A stretch of DNA of 64,000 nt from Evernia prunastri (taxonomy: Eukaryota > Ascomycota > Lecanoromycetes > Lecanorales > Parmeliaceae). This document shows positions 30,379 to 42,859 of this stretch, piece after piece. Below the pieces are notes generated by a model. It searched no databases. It was not told where the DNA came from and worked only from the letters and a program-made list of their open reading frames with translations. The translations under genes and the position numbers were made by a program. Numbering within the stretch: position 1 is the first letter of the stretch; every line of letters begins with the position of its first letter. The DNA lies in the NCBI GenBank assembly GCA_003184365.1, contig NKYR01000022.1, positions 117 to 64,116 on the forward strand. Reading direction: 5' to 3'.

Positions 30379-31536
30379 GGTAATGGTGTGATTGGCTCGG
30401 GGGAATGATGGGAGGAGTGGGTGGCGGGGGTTACGGGCGGTTTCGCATTTGCCTGCTACCATTGTAAGATCTTACTACTATGTGGGAGTTGTCAGAAGAA
30501 CATTTCTTTCCCGTATTTGAATATCACCTGTCCGTCCTTCTACCGGTGAGCGGTCAAAGTCATCCCCTGCTCAGAAACCCCCTCCTTCCCTGTCATTAGC
30601 TAGAATTCTTTGCAACACCATCATTACATCGCCGTTACTTTTACTTACTATCATCAAATACGAGCCCAGTAGTACCTTAGGTAGTAGAATGTTCAAGACC
30701 AAGCTTTCCCCGCCAAACGTGCACAAGCTTTCATGGTATGTAAGCGTCATCAAGCGAGCACTACTCTAGCGCTTACTTGAGAGCCTCGGGAACAGGCGAG
30801 AAAGTTGGTGGCTCAGCTTATTAAGAGGACCTACATACTTCTTATTATTACTGTATGTTTTTGTTCAATCGGGGGGGCCCCCGGCACCAACGTCGCTTCT
30901 TACTTGCTTCGACTTTCCTGTTGCGGAATGGTACTTTTGCGCTGGTACACATACTGTTTATAGCGTAGTGCTTTGCTTTGAGCCCTTGGGGGTTTGTAAA
31001 AACGGCAGTTGGGGGGAAGGGGGCGCCATGTTGGCCTGGAGAGTGGAGGCTGGGAGGGTTTGCTGGTGAAGGGGTGGGAGGGGATTGTGCTGCCGTACGC
31101 TGGTCGAGTCGAGGCCGGCAGGATGTTGGGACCGTGGAGTAATTCGTTGGATATGTGCGATGAGTGTGGGCGTTATGGATGTTGAAGATTCATGGGATTG
31201 AGGAACGAGGCGAGGTCAATAAGAGTGTGAAACAAAACAACATTATCATTGCCAGAGCTATCCTATCTACCTATCTATCTCTACACGAACTTTTCTCCCC
31301 TCCCCACTCCCCAGCGATCCCCGGAACGAACCACGCAAATACATCGCAACGAGCAAACCCAGCAGCAATAAATGCGCAGTGAACAGCAGCGTCAACAACA
31401 ACACCGTCGCCAGGCTCAGGCAAAAGACCGTCAGCCCCCACCGCAGCACCACCTGTCTGGCCGTCCAACCTTCGACCGACAGTAGGAATCCCAGGCGCAG
31501 TCGGAGCAGTCGGGGCAACCCTAGCACTCGGGGTAG
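30379..31536. other. Mostly intergenic; one hydrophobic minus-strand frame (31267-31527)
   Basis: The minus frame 31267-31527 (86 codons) contains a long hydrophobic run (LTVFCLSLATVLLLTLLFTA, then LLLLGLLVAMYL) right after the stop of the Gln-rich gene on the same strand. It could be an alternative 3' exon or a separate small membrane protein, but no splice pattern proves this. The rest shows nothing I can support. Confidence 0.35.
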
Positions 31537-32159
31537 TCACTCTTCCTCGGGATGCGGTGCCTCGGGAGCGAGACCGTGCTGGTTGGAGAGGGCACCGAGA
31601 GCGTAGGTACCGAGATGGATGAAGGACTCCATGTGCTCCTTTGTGAATCCGCCGGCGGCTGTACGAGTTCTGTTAGCGACCGGGACTGGAGAGGAGATAA
31701 GAAGATCGTCAGTAAGAGCGACTCACCAACTTTGCCTTGGTGATACATGGCATTGTGGTGGTTTTTGTCGTACGTCCTGCCAGACTTGCTGACGGGCTTG
31801 TGGGCGATCTGCTTGCCGTCCCTGTCCTCTTCCTTCTTCTCTCCGGGCTTGCCAGCTTCCGGTTTGCCGGCTTCAGGTTGGCGCTTGGCCATGGCGCCTC
31901 GCTGGCTGGGCTGTCCGGGGCGTCTGTTTGGAGGCTGACGGCCTTGCTGGCCGTATCCCTGCTGGCTTGGGTCTTGCTGCTCTTGTTGCTCTTGTCCATA
32001 GCCGTTCTGGTCCTGTTGGCCGTATGGATCCTCTCCTTGCTGTTGCTGATCATAGCCCCGGTCTTCTGGTTGGCCGTAAACCTGGTCCGGACCCTGCTGG
32101 CTATAATCATCTTGGCTGCCCTGTTGGCCGTACTGCTGTTGCTGGCCGTATTGAGACAT
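31537..32159 (-). CDS. Gln/Gly/Tyr-rich protein with conserved C-terminal helix
   Basis: Exons 32159-31727 and 31658-31537 give 184 residues. The N-terminal half is prion-like: MSQYGQQQQYGQQGSQDDYS and further YGQ and QQ repeats, followed by a basic KRQPEAGKPEAGKPGEKKEE hinge. The C-terminal part is ordered: SGRTYDKNHHNAMYHQGKV, then across the intron AAGGFTKEHMESFIHLGTYA and LGALSNQHGLAPEAPHPEEE. The splice acceptor was chosen because it continues this sequence in frame; the nearer CAG would shift it. I know similar small fungal proteins of unknown role with this kind of ending. Low-complexity Q/Y/G sequence suggests condensate formation, which is inference. Confidence 0.72.
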
Positions 32160-32980
32160 TCTTTTGGAAAGTTGGGATTGAAGGATCAAGTGACGGGCTA
32201 GGGAGTTTCTTGAAGTAGATCTTCTGTGAGACTTTGTGCGTGGAAGTGGTGGTGAGAGAAGGGCTGGAGAATCCGTGGTGAATGAGACTGAGAATCGGTG
32301 GGGCTATAAGATGGAAAGATTTTCGAGAGGTGACCCGGATGGTTGTCTTTAAATGATTTAGCAATTGCCAATCTTGAAGAGAACTAGTCAACGCTATTGT
32401 AAGATAGCGCTCTTCAGTCAGAGGCCGAGTACGCGCTCGAGGCGTCCCCATGGTCATGACTGTGCATATGCACTGGCTCGAAGATTGGCGATGAGGCTCC
32501 TTGAGCCGATGTCAGCATTCTGGATGCACCAGCTGTAAGCAGCTGTCTTGTTAGAGGACGACTGAGTCATCACTACCGAGATTGGATTTGGTATCAATGG
32601 CGAATAGTAAGAATAGCATCAATTAGCATCTCAGATGCTAGTGTGGCTGAAGAAAAGGGCCTGTCGCTTGCATAGCACGTGCACTAAAGCATAAGCGAGA
32701 ATGACGGTCTCGGAGTTTGTAAGCTGACTCCACACAGGTAGGTCAGAGTTAATTATTTTCATCGCCGCAAGTGAGCCAGTATTTAGTAGACAACAATATA
32801 AATCGAAAAAGCTCTTTTGTAGACTAAGATAGCCACTGTACAGTAGTAAGCCGGGGGTCCCGCTATGCGACAAATGTTCTCGAGGTCGAGATTCAGACCT
32901 AAACTATCCTCCTAAAATTAGATGAATTTCTAAGGACGTCGAGATTTTGTAGGAGGAGCCTACCAAAGAAAAACACTTCC
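32160..32980. other. Intergenic between divergent genes
   Basis: Divergent spacing between the Gln-rich gene and the large repeat protein. Nothing specific was seen; short frames do not look coding. Confidence 0.5.
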
Positions 32981-35900
32981 ATGGATGATTCAACTCCAGT
33001 TGAACCGCGGACGAAGGAGCTTTTCGAAATGGAAGACCAGAGCTTTGTGAGCAGTGACACTTACCAAGGGGACTTCGACGCTGCATCACAATTCGAGTCT
33101 CATGGCAGCTCGGTGTCTGGGCGATGGCACACGACCAACAGCTTAAACACGATGGAATTAGAACGTCACCTGTCGGCAAGTTCAGTCTCGAGGGAAGGTC
33201 GCCCGAGTAGCGTTTCAAACCAGCGTCACGACGATAACGACAGGCTAGATTTTGAAAACACGGAGTCGACGCTGCCCGAAAGCCAATTGTATGGGAAAGA
33301 TCCCGCTATCGCGACTTCAGATCGTATTCACGACTCCAGCAAGCCGATGGAAGCTGCTGCTTTGATGCCTGATTATTCCTCAACTCAAGTCTTCGGCGAC
33401 GATGGCATCTACCGAAACAAAGTCGATCATTATGACTCGAGCGGGGAACTGCGGTCCGAACACTTGATATCGACACCCTTTCTAGACACGAGCTTTATGG
33501 ATCCTCGTGCAAGTAAAGGTCCAGACCATCCATATAGGACTAGCGAGCACAAGGAACCAGCAAGCCTCATGCCATTCGTAAACATCGACCAAACACAGGA
33601 AGATCTCCGTATGGGTAGCTCTTCTGGCCAACTTCGTGAATCTGGCGAGCGACCGGACCCAGCTCGTCTAACATCAATGTCCGGAGCTGGGCGTCGTGGA
33701 AGAAGTTCAAGCCCGGGGCCCAAGGTCAGCGCCGAAACGAAAGCTCGGTGGGCGATGTTAAAACAATTGGCTGGCGTTTCTCAACCGCATGATGTGGAAG
33801 AGGATGACCGGAAAGAACATCAAGACAGAGAGACGCGTACCGCAAAAAACGACATTCGGGTCAGAGAAGAAGCTAGCGTGCGTGATTCATCACAGACCGG
33901 TGGCGATGGTGATGATGCAAGCATCGAACGATACCTGCAGAAAGTGCAAGGAGATCCCCATATTGACAGTAGAGGTCTGCGAGAAGGTCTCTCTCGAATG
34001 CATTCGTACAAGGGTTCGAATGGTCAACAGAATCGCTTTGTGGCACATGATACAGGCGCTCCGAAAATTAGTGAGGACACTCGTATCAGTAGCGTGGAAA
34101 AAGAAGTGCGGAACGGGGAGCAGGGTGCGAGGGGCATGCTCCAAAAGGGTGGAAAAACATCCGAGCAAGCCTTTAGGGGCCTCGAAGCAGGTCTGAGGAA
34201 AGATGAGCATGCTCTCGGAGCTGACCTTGAGAGAGCAGGTCGCAGTGCAGAAAGCGAACTCCGATCAGCTAGCCGTGATGTCCAAGATCGCCTCCAGAAA
34301 GACAAGCAAGGACTTGAGCGTGATGTTCGAGGAGGCACCAACATGGCAGAGGTGCAAATGCACAAGTTAGGCAGCCAGAGAGCGAGGGATCTCCAAAGAG
34401 GGGAACATAACCTGGCAACTGACCTCCAAGGAATGGCTCACGCTGCGGAGACTTTGTTACCCCATGTGAATGTTGGACAGGATCTTCGAAAAGGGGAGCA
34501 CGATCTAATGAAAGATGCCCAGAAGGCCGAGAATGTGTTCTCACGCACTGGACTGGGCGAGGACATTCGAAGAGGCGAGGCTAACCTGACGGGAGACGTT
34601 CATAAAGTCGAGGACGAGATGGCCAATACTGCCCTTGGGCAAGAAATCCGGAAAGGCGAACACCGTCTAGTGAATGAGTTCCACAAGCTCGAACATGAGT
34701 TGCCTCACTTTGGTCTGGGTCAAGACCTTCGCAGGGGAGAGCATGACTTGAAGCAAGGCCTGCATGGAGCAGCGGATCATCTACGCAGAGAGGAACAACG
34801 CTTGGACAGAGGAGCCGAAGCAGCTGGTCGATCTGTCCAGCATGGTGCGGAACACATACGAAATTTGGCCAGCGAGGGTGCTGCAATAGCCGGAGGACTT
34901 GGGATGAAGGCACTTGACCAGGGAGGATCCAGAAACAGTGCACCCAGCCCCAGACGGAACGTTTTTCAACCTGGCCACGGATTGGTCCACCCCAATCAGC
35001 CTGAAGCAGGGAGACCGCACCCAACAGAAGCGCCAGGTTCTCATCCAGCTCTGAATGGTCGAAGACCCAACCAACCTCCTGAGAATAACCAGAATCGGCC
35101 CTCAATCGTCGAGCCTTTGCATCATCCTCAGACAAGCCGGGCGTCGCAGCCCAGTCACAACCGGGGGCCCTCTGGCAGTCAGCAGCCCCACCTATCTCCG
35201 ACCCCGTCCCCAGCAAGAGCTCCCTCTCCCAACGCAGTAACGAATAAGGGTCCGGCAGGACTAACGCCGAGTCCAAGTCCGGCGAACAATCAGGGGAGCC
35301 AAACACCAGTTCGAAAACCCGTATTGCCTCCACGACCACAAGGATCTCCACAGCAGAGGCCTTCAACCGCAATGCCGCCGCACCCCCAACCTCAACGTCC
35401 TCAGGAAGCCCCACAGCACTCTCCTCCGCCTCAGCATCCTCAGCGCCCTCAACCGCATCCCCAGAACACAATGCCTCAACATCCTCCACCTCAGCATCCC
35501 CTCGGCGCTCCGCAACACCATCCGAGTACGATACCTCCACATCCACAACCTCCACACCCACAAGGAGCGGCACACCCGCAAGTAGCTCCGCAGCATCCCC
35601 AAACTCCAGCGCCTCAACATCCTCCACCTCAGCATCTCCTCGGCGCTCCGCAACACCATCCGAGTACGATACCTCCACATCCACAACCTCCACGTCCACA
35701 AGCAGGCAAACAGCAAAGTCAGCCCCCCAAAACAATACCCCAACAACCTCAACTTCCTCACCCACAAGGAGGCTCACAGCAAAGGCAGCCTGCAAACGCC
35801 ATGTCTCAGCATCCTCCGCCTCTACACCCACAGGGAGTGCAGAAGCGGAGATCTCAAAGCCCCGTGCCTCCACATACACAGCCTCCCCATATTCAAGGAT

Positions 35901-36741
35901 CTCCTCAGCAGAGATCCCTAGGCCCAATGCCTCCACATGCACAAGTTCCATTCAGTCAAGCTTCTCCTCAGCAGAGACTCCAAGGCTCAATGCCTCCACA
36001 CGCTCAAGGAACCCCTCAGGAGAAATCTCACGGCCCCATGCCTGCCCACCCGCGTGACACCCTACAGCAGAGACCTCAAAATACTAATCCGCATCCTCAA
36101 ACCCAACCCTCTCAAGAAACACCACAACAGAGGCTTTCCAACAACCGAAGGGAGAGGGAAGCGCAGGGATCAAAGCCAATGAGTGACATCAACGTGCAAG
36201 AAGCTAGGCCAGCGATGCCAGGTGCTGACGCAGGACTTCACCCAGCACGAACCCAGCCGCTGTCTAATGAAAGCCTCGAATCTAAGGGCAAAACAGACGG
36301 AGAGGAACCGAGAGCATCAATCTTGCAAGAAAGGAAGAGACGGGCAGCAGAGTCTCAGCGCCCCTTAAGAGAACGTCAAGGGCAGCAGAACAGGAACGAC
36401 TGTAGACACGAAGATCACGACGCAGAATCCTGTCCTCGTCAAACCGAAAGTGGTTCGAAAAGAGAGCAGGCAGAAGAATCTCAAATTATCAGTGGTCCAC
36501 AAAGCATGCTGAATATGTTCAAAGCTCGAGCCGACGCAGCTATCGAAGCGTCCGGCGACTGCCCAAGCTTCACTGACCGTAAGTCACATCCCATACTGAT
36601 AGTCTGTCATTCAGTGAGTTGACTGGCTGACTTGCAGGCCTCTTGATAGAGATGATACAGCTGCTATGCAACATGGCCCAAGACGCTATGCCGGAGATTG
36701 AAAGGAGATTGGCTCAGAATCAGAGGCAAGATTGCTCTTGA
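32981..36741 (+). CDS. 1,233-residue low-complexity protein with 27-residue helical repeats and a Pro/His/Gln tail
   Basis: Exons are 32981-36578 and 36638-36741. I do not recognise the family. Residues 1-250 are charged and Ser-rich. About 245-260 reads RRGRSSSPGPKVSAETKARW, a possible short conserved helix with WAMLKQLAGV. Residues about 380-640 are a charged helical region with phrases such as RGLEAGLRKDEHALGADLER, then four back-to-back 27-residue units (separate entry). From about 650 to 1090 it is Pro/His/Gln-rich, with two near-identical 46-residue-spaced blocks. The C-terminus after 1170 turns ordered again and the short second exon adds LLIEMIQLLCNMAQDAMPEI, an amphipathic helix. No signal peptide or TM segment. 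A scaffold or cytoskeleton/septum-associated role is conceivable but unproven. Confidence 0.8.
34466..34789 (+). repeat. Four tandem 27-codon (81-bp) units inside the large protein
   Basis: Units start at 34466, 34547, 34628 and 34709. Their shared pattern is xxxG(Q/E)(D/E)(L/I)R(K/R)GE followed by (H/A)xL and a charged helical half. Examples are TGLGEDIRRGEANL and FGLGQDLRRGEHDL. A further diverged unit with RDLQRGEHNL precedes them with a four-residue insertion. Spacing is exactly 81 bases between units although the DNA has diverged, so the protein repeat is under constraint. Confidence 0.85.
35474..35704 (+). repeat. Direct repeat of about 93 bp, spaced 138 bp, within the Pro/His/Gln region
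   Basis: The blocks at 35474-35566 and 35612-35704 both encode QHPPPQH(P/L)LGAPQHHPSTI followed by PPHPQPP. They are nearly identical in DNA, so the duplication is recent and the copy number may vary between strains. Confidence 0.8.
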
Positions 36742-37821
36742 GTTGGCGAAAGGAGGTTTTGGCGAATTCTGAGGTAGTGATCAGAATGAGGCAGTTGGAA
36801 AAGAATAGTGGTTAGCCGTTTGTACAGATAGCGTTGCAAGAGATGCCCCCAGAGTTTTCAATAGGGAAAAATATGAAGTGCTCCACTTCAACAACACTGT
36901 TCCACCCCACTAACATTGCTTGAGACCTCATTGCATCAAGATCTTAGCTGAGCGATGTGATTTGATCTGACAGCAAAATTTCGCATGACAGGGGTCGTTA
37001 AAGGAATATTGGACTAAGTAAAGTAGAGTAGGGAAAAGAATGTGAAGCAGTGGGGGCCAGAATTAGAGGGGAGTAGCGGGCTTGGCACTTGAGTTTAGCG
37101 AAAGCCTCACCGTACGGCACCCCCACCCATTCCCCCCCCGCCCCCAAGAGCTTCCCCGAGGCTCACCGGAGACTGCCGCTTTTAGGGCGCGGACCGGGTA
37201 ACAGGTTATATCTTTCTTCATCCTTTACTTACTCACCTCACTCCTCTCGAACGATTAAATACTTAGAACTGCGTGGGCTCTTCGCTCCTTCCACCCGAGA
37301 CTCATCCACATGGCCCCGAAGATGACTGCCGCGCTGGGGTGTAAGGGGGAGCGGGACGCCGCTCATACGATTGCTACCATTACTTTTCACCCTTGACTCT
37401 CCCTTCCGTTTCATACGGGCCATGGGCTGAAAGGAATCACTAAGAAAGGATACTCTTGAGGAGGAAGCCCACCAGACCTACAATGCGTACTATAATACTT
37501 GTGAGGAACAGTGCTGGGTTCATTTCAGGATGTCATGTGTCTTGAAAGGAGATTTCTAGTGGATAGCTGCGGGATAGTCTATGCGGGAAAGGAATCCCAT
37601 TGTAGGATCTAAATGGACATGCTTTCGGCCTCCGGTCTTCGTGCTCATGTAGTCGTTAAGTCGTGTAGACCCCCCTCACCACCTTAGGTTATGCAAATTC
37701 TTCTCTCATGGGGTTGCCAACACCGCCCCCTCCCCCCCCCGATAGACTGTGGCTAGCTCTCGGCACAGTGTCCCGTTGTCGGCTCGATTAATGCGCAATG
37801 CCGGCGTACACCTTCAAGAAC
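36742..37821. other. Intergenic between convergent genes
   Basis: Both flanking genes end here. C-homopolymers (37133-37143, 37730-37740) and short frames only; nothing supports a gene. Confidence 0.5.
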
Positions 37822-39679
37822 TTACTTTGTAAGCCGCGTGATGCGCACATCGACATCCTGTTGCCGGACATTAAGCCCGTTAACAATCGTCCAGTCCCTT
37901 TCCGGATGCGCCAGCTCGAACTACCTCACATTAGCACGAGTACATGTTACTTCACAACCCAGATGTCGTCAATAGGGTAAATGGAGGACCAAGAAATACC
38001 TTAAAAGTTCTGAACAAAGCAGGCACCAGCTTGTAAATCTCCCTGGCGCTGACATTGCGCCCAAGGCACATGTGGTTCCCCGCGCCGAAATGCAACATCG
38101 ACCGCTCCATCGAGCGCACCTTCTCCTCGCTGGCTTCCGTCCAGCGCTCGGGCCGGAAGGTCTCGACGTCCTCGCCGAATGCTTCTTTGTTGCGGTGCAC
38201 GGCCCAGGGGCTGACGCCTACGACTGTGCCGGCGGGGAACTGCTCGCCGCAGATCTGGGCGCCGCCGGCGGGCACGACGCGCTCGAGGATGAAGCCGGAA
38301 GCAGGGTGCATGCGGAAGTTCTCTTGGATGCAGGCGTGCATGTAGGGCAGGTTCTTCTGGGCGAGGTTGAAATCGACGTCGCAGGCTAGGGAAGAGAAAT
38401 CTCTGGCGGGAAGTTTGGTGGTGAGCTCGTGTTGGAGTTTGGCGTAGATGGTGGGGTTTTTCAATATGTAGTAGAATAGTGCGGTCAGAGTTATGGAGCT
38501 GTTTGTTGAGAGGAATCATATTAGTTCTTGTCAGGTCACGAAGGGTCAATTAGGGGGAGGATCTAACGTTGTTTCTGCTCCGGCGAGGATCATTGTCAGA
38601 CTCAGACTAAGGACTTCTCTCTCGGTCATGGCTTTGGGGTGGGTCTCTTTGGCCTTGAGAAACTTGTCGAGTAAATCTTCACGTTTGCTCTCATTGTCAT
38701 CCTTTGTACGGTAGTATTCAAGTCTGTTGTTCATGTGTTTGGCTACGAGGGGTACAAGTGGGAATGTTGCGCCACTGTATATGCCTACTTTGTCAAGCCA
38801 CAGACGGACGGGGTTGTGTCGAAGGAATTTGTCGAGCAGGGGCCATTGACCCACCTGGAGATGTTAGGTTATCTTTTCGCTGGAGGACAAGATGTCAAAA
38901 TCTCACAATGTAGCCATAGACCAGAAAATTTTGAACGTAAGATATCAGGCCTTCAGGGTCGCCAGCATGCTCCATAAACCCATGACGTGAGCCGTATGTC
39001 AACTCCCCGATGACATCGAAAGAAAAGTAGAGCATCCAAGTTGCAAGGTCGAAACTACCCTCTGGACCTTTCTTGCCAGCAAATCTGGCATTCAGTTGTT
39101 CCAAGTAAACATCGATGGTCTGATCAATCAAAGGCTCATAGCCGACGGAAACAGTCGCGGTGAAAGCAGGATTGATCGACTTGCGGAGAGCGTTATGCCA
39201 CGGAATATCTCCACTTGAAAAGAGTGTATGCGCGCTTTGGCCTTTAGCAACAGCTGCTTGAACGGGGTAAAAGCCGGACTGAATTTAGGTAAGACAGGTG
39301 TTAGTACTCAAAATCATTTGCAAGCAGAGATAGGAAGGCGTACTTTGTCCCAAGCTTTTCCAGCACCGTAAATATCCTTAATGGCTTCTGGCTTCGAGAA
39401 GGAAATACTATTAGGTCCCAATCGAACAATGTCACCATACTTCTCGTGAACATCAATCATCGGTGGTTGATATTTGCGGGAGTATGCGTAAAACATTTTC
39501 CACATGTCAGTAAAAGAAGCAAGGAAAGGACCCTTGTATTTAGAGAAGCCATGTTTATAACGGAAGAAGAGTAACCTAGTGACGGCTACAGCAACTAGGC
39601 CAATGATCCAAGCTTCAACAGGGACAGAGGAGACAGCGGACGAACGCAACGATTCAGTCAAGGACTCTGTCGACGACAT
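37822..39679 (-). CDS. Cytochrome P450 monooxygenase (pisatin demethylase-like class)
   Basis: Five exons: 39679-39344, 39278-38907, 38854-38568, 38498-38000 and 37920-37822 (530 residues). An N-terminal membrane anchor (AWIIGLVAVAVTRLLFF) precedes KYKGPFLASFTDMWKM. Family marks are the I-helix AGAETTSIT, spanning an exon junction, the K-helix ExxR in ENFR (about 391-394), PERW, and the heme loop FGAGNHMCLGRNVS with Cys near residue 476. Overall layout (YGDIVRLGPNSISFS, GELTYGSRHGFM) resembles the pisatin demethylase group of fungal P450s, which oxidise plant phenolics or fungal metabolites in the ER membrane with a P450 reductase. All key residues are present and all splice borders are GT-AG, so it should be functional. 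The substrate is unknown; no backbone enzyme is adjacent. Confidence 0.93.
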
Positions 39680-42600
39680 GATGATCGAGCTTTAGCAGTC
39701 AAGTGCGCAGGATAGGGATTGGATGGAATGTTAAGTCAGATCTATTCATTGCCAAGTGTGAAGGGAAGAAAGGAATATATATTCATATTTCAACAGCATA
39801 TGCAGCCTTGTCAAAAAGTCGAATGGCGGTCTTCTTATGCGACCGCGCGGTTCAACATTGATGAATACGCGGAACAATCTCCACAGTGATTTATAAGGGG
39901 CTTACATCTGCTGTAGGGTCATTCTTAGCTCCGTGAAAATCCCGCAGGGATTCGTGAGAACAGTGCAGACATACCTACCATAAAGACGCAAGAGCCCACC
40001 CCTGTCTGTTGCGTCTTGCAGATGGAAGATAACCCCCGCCTTAATAGACGAGTACATTGCATTTGGGCGGTATAAGATTATTTGTTACCTAGTCTCCAGG
40101 ATACATAATACAAGTGACAAACCCTCTTTTTTAGGTCATGTCACGCTCATGGATAGTTGCTTGCGGGATTTAGGAAAGACAAAGATAAGTCAAACAACTC
40201 GAAAGAGATACATTAGACGATAGTCGAGAGGTGATTTCGAATCCGACATGCTGCAAACCACGAGCTTCAACTCACGATAACACCACAACAACGGAGGGCA
40301 CCAAGTCTCTGCTATGACAGAGCTAATAGTACTGTATCTTTGAACCATTTCAGGTCTTGCACCGATAGCATCTTCGTAAAGTCACGATTGGAATGATGTG
40401 GCGGCACAAAGTATCTCGAATACTTTTCGGCTGTTCCGACGTTGAAACCCCGCCATGAGTATCTGGGATAGAATATCGGCGATAGGTGCAATAGTTAGGT
40501 GCGGATGACCTTAATAATTACCCTGCATATAAGCTTGACCCGGAAACTGAGGATCCGGAAATTGAAGGAGAAAATCGGTGTGGCCAGCGGGCGTCAGCAT
40601 CTTACTGCACAGTCACGAATCTCCCAGTCTCATTGTAGCTGAAGCCGCCGCTGATGGCGTCAACACGCGTCACCCCACTGTATCGCTGGTGTGTATGCTT
40701 AAGGGGGTTTTTGATATCCCGACATTTTATCTGATTGACTCAAGTAGCCAAAGGCCGCCACTCCGCAGTCTCTCACCGAGGCGGCGAGGATGATTCCGAA
40801 GATAGACCCCGGTCACACAGTATCAGAAGAAGTCTTTTTGCATCAAAATGTCTCCCATAGATTACATTGGCCAAAGCTTTTACACAGAACGAGAAAAGGA
40901 TGCGCCATTCCCAGATAGATTAGTACTCTATCCGAACGCCAAGGTCCGGATAAGCCTTGCCCGAAGGGTCGCCTAGACAATGCGGTGAAAATGATTCGGA
41001 CTCGCGCCTAATCAAAGTCCTATTCGGCGCTCATTGTCCTCATCAGGCCTAACAGAGATCCCTAAAGATCTCGTTATGGGATCGCTCCCCAAAGGAATTG
41101 CTTTCCGAAGGTAGGATTAGGGCTATCACCAGCTTTGCGGAAGCGGGACTTTTGGCGCAGACCTCCGTAGACACAGACGAGAGACACAATTTACTTACTC
41201 AGGTCAACGTCTTAGGGCCACGTCATCGACGCGGCTCCAACTGTGACATCTTAATAAGCAAAGAAAATTACGCACCAACGTGGGGCCAGCGGTTCTCCGT
41301 TTGCAACTGCTGGCTTTTGACTCACCGCCGCTGTTCGGATATCCTTACTCATTCAACGTCAGATCAGATAATGGTTGGGTTGCGGTTGTCGGATATGCCC
41401 GGTAGGGGCGATCGAGATGAGCAATGACTCAATGAGGCACTTCTCTCACCTCATACTGAAAGGTTCACGCCTGATATCTTTACATGGTCTTCACTACTTG
41501 ACGCGTTGATCCATGTCATGGCGTGAAGGCAAAAGGGCTCTTTGGGAGGGTGGGCTTCTGAAGTAATACGCTCTAACTTATCAGCATTGAAATCACACAG
41601 CAGAGGCGATCGAGGCGATGTGATTGATCCGTCTCCTGACAGAAGTCGGTAGATGCTGCGCGAACCTGCCCCCGTAACCGCCCCTGATATAAACAACTCT
41701 GCTGCCGCTCCTTCAGTGCCTTGAACTAATTGTTATGTCATACCTCTCAATGCAAAGATGTAAAGGAGTTACAAGTGCACGGATTTCGGGCCTTGCGGTC
41801 GGACATGGAGGCGGCAACGGAATCCCAGTCTTATCGTCTGTCTTCCGTTGAGCCGTATACGGTAAGCTTGAAGCGACTTTTCATAAAGCATCAGCTGGAT
41901 CGCTGTGTTTCACAGCCCTTGGCCAGCTCCAGGGCTACCTGCCTTGTCCACTCGTGAATGCCGTACGTAATTATTAAGTCACTCATTTACTCCAAATTTT
42001 TCGCCGGGAGTCCTGTCTCAGCTTCCAACAGCCATGACAAACCTTTTACCAGCCTCTTTTTGTGGGACGTGAATTCGCCGGCGAACTCCCCGTTCAGAGA
42101 ATGCGAGTTCAATTCTGCGCACCTTTACCATCTTGTTTCCCGAATCGGGCAACCCCAAGTTCGCTATCACTGCCACGTCAGATCGAGTCGGTGTCGGAAA
42201 TTCTTGCGAGCTGATCTTGACGAGTCTGTCCACTCAGCTAAGTGTCAAACTTGAATCCATGGCGCAGTCAAGAGAAGCCACGTGAGACATTCACATGATC
42301 AATGTTATTGCAGAAGTGACAGCTTTGAACAGTGCGTCACTTCGTCGTGTCGCTGACCCTCTTGGTGTAGTCACGCATAGCTCGCCGCAGGTCGGCTAAT
42401 CTGAATATTATCACAAAGGTAGTAGGTAGTGACTAGATATAGGGGTAGAAATGACTGGAAGAAGAATGAAGTCTTGAAATGTATTTTAAGGGAACAAATC
42501 GGAGAGTGATCGAGGTTGAAAGTCCTTGTTTAATGGACGGTTCCTGCACTACGGTACTTACTGATATTGTATTGATTGCCTAACTACAGATTAAATTCAC

Positions 42601-42859
42601 GCTATCAAGCTACTTGACTTTACCTTACTCATGTGTGGGGGTGGGCTCGAAGTCGCCAAGCTTTCTAATCACATTTAGTCACCCACTCTCAATTAAAAGT
42701 TCGCGGTCAAGAACAGCCCAAACCGCATTGTTGAGACATGGACGAACATAGATACAATCTAGGTAATAGCCATCCACGGTGGATGTCAGTTACTGGCCAG
42801 CCACTTGACCTAGGACTCGACGACCCTGGTTTCCAAGGTACGAAGCCTCAAATATCCTT
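39680..42859. other. 3.2-kb gene-free stretch
   Basis: Many short frames of up to 109 codons (for example 41098-41427) on both strands, none with family marks, splicing logic or signal peptides. I see no inverted or tandem repeat that I can support. Base composition is not AT-rich, so it does not look like a RIP island. It could hold a decayed gene, a non-coding RNA or a long promoter for the P450. Confidence 0.4.

Noticed and set aside
34581..35951. 456-codon minus-strand frame through the large repeat gene
   Set aside because: It is antisense to a coding region with codon-biased Pro/His/Gln and charged repeats, which keep the opposite frame open. Its translation is repetitive Glu/Val/Ala/Leu with no domain.
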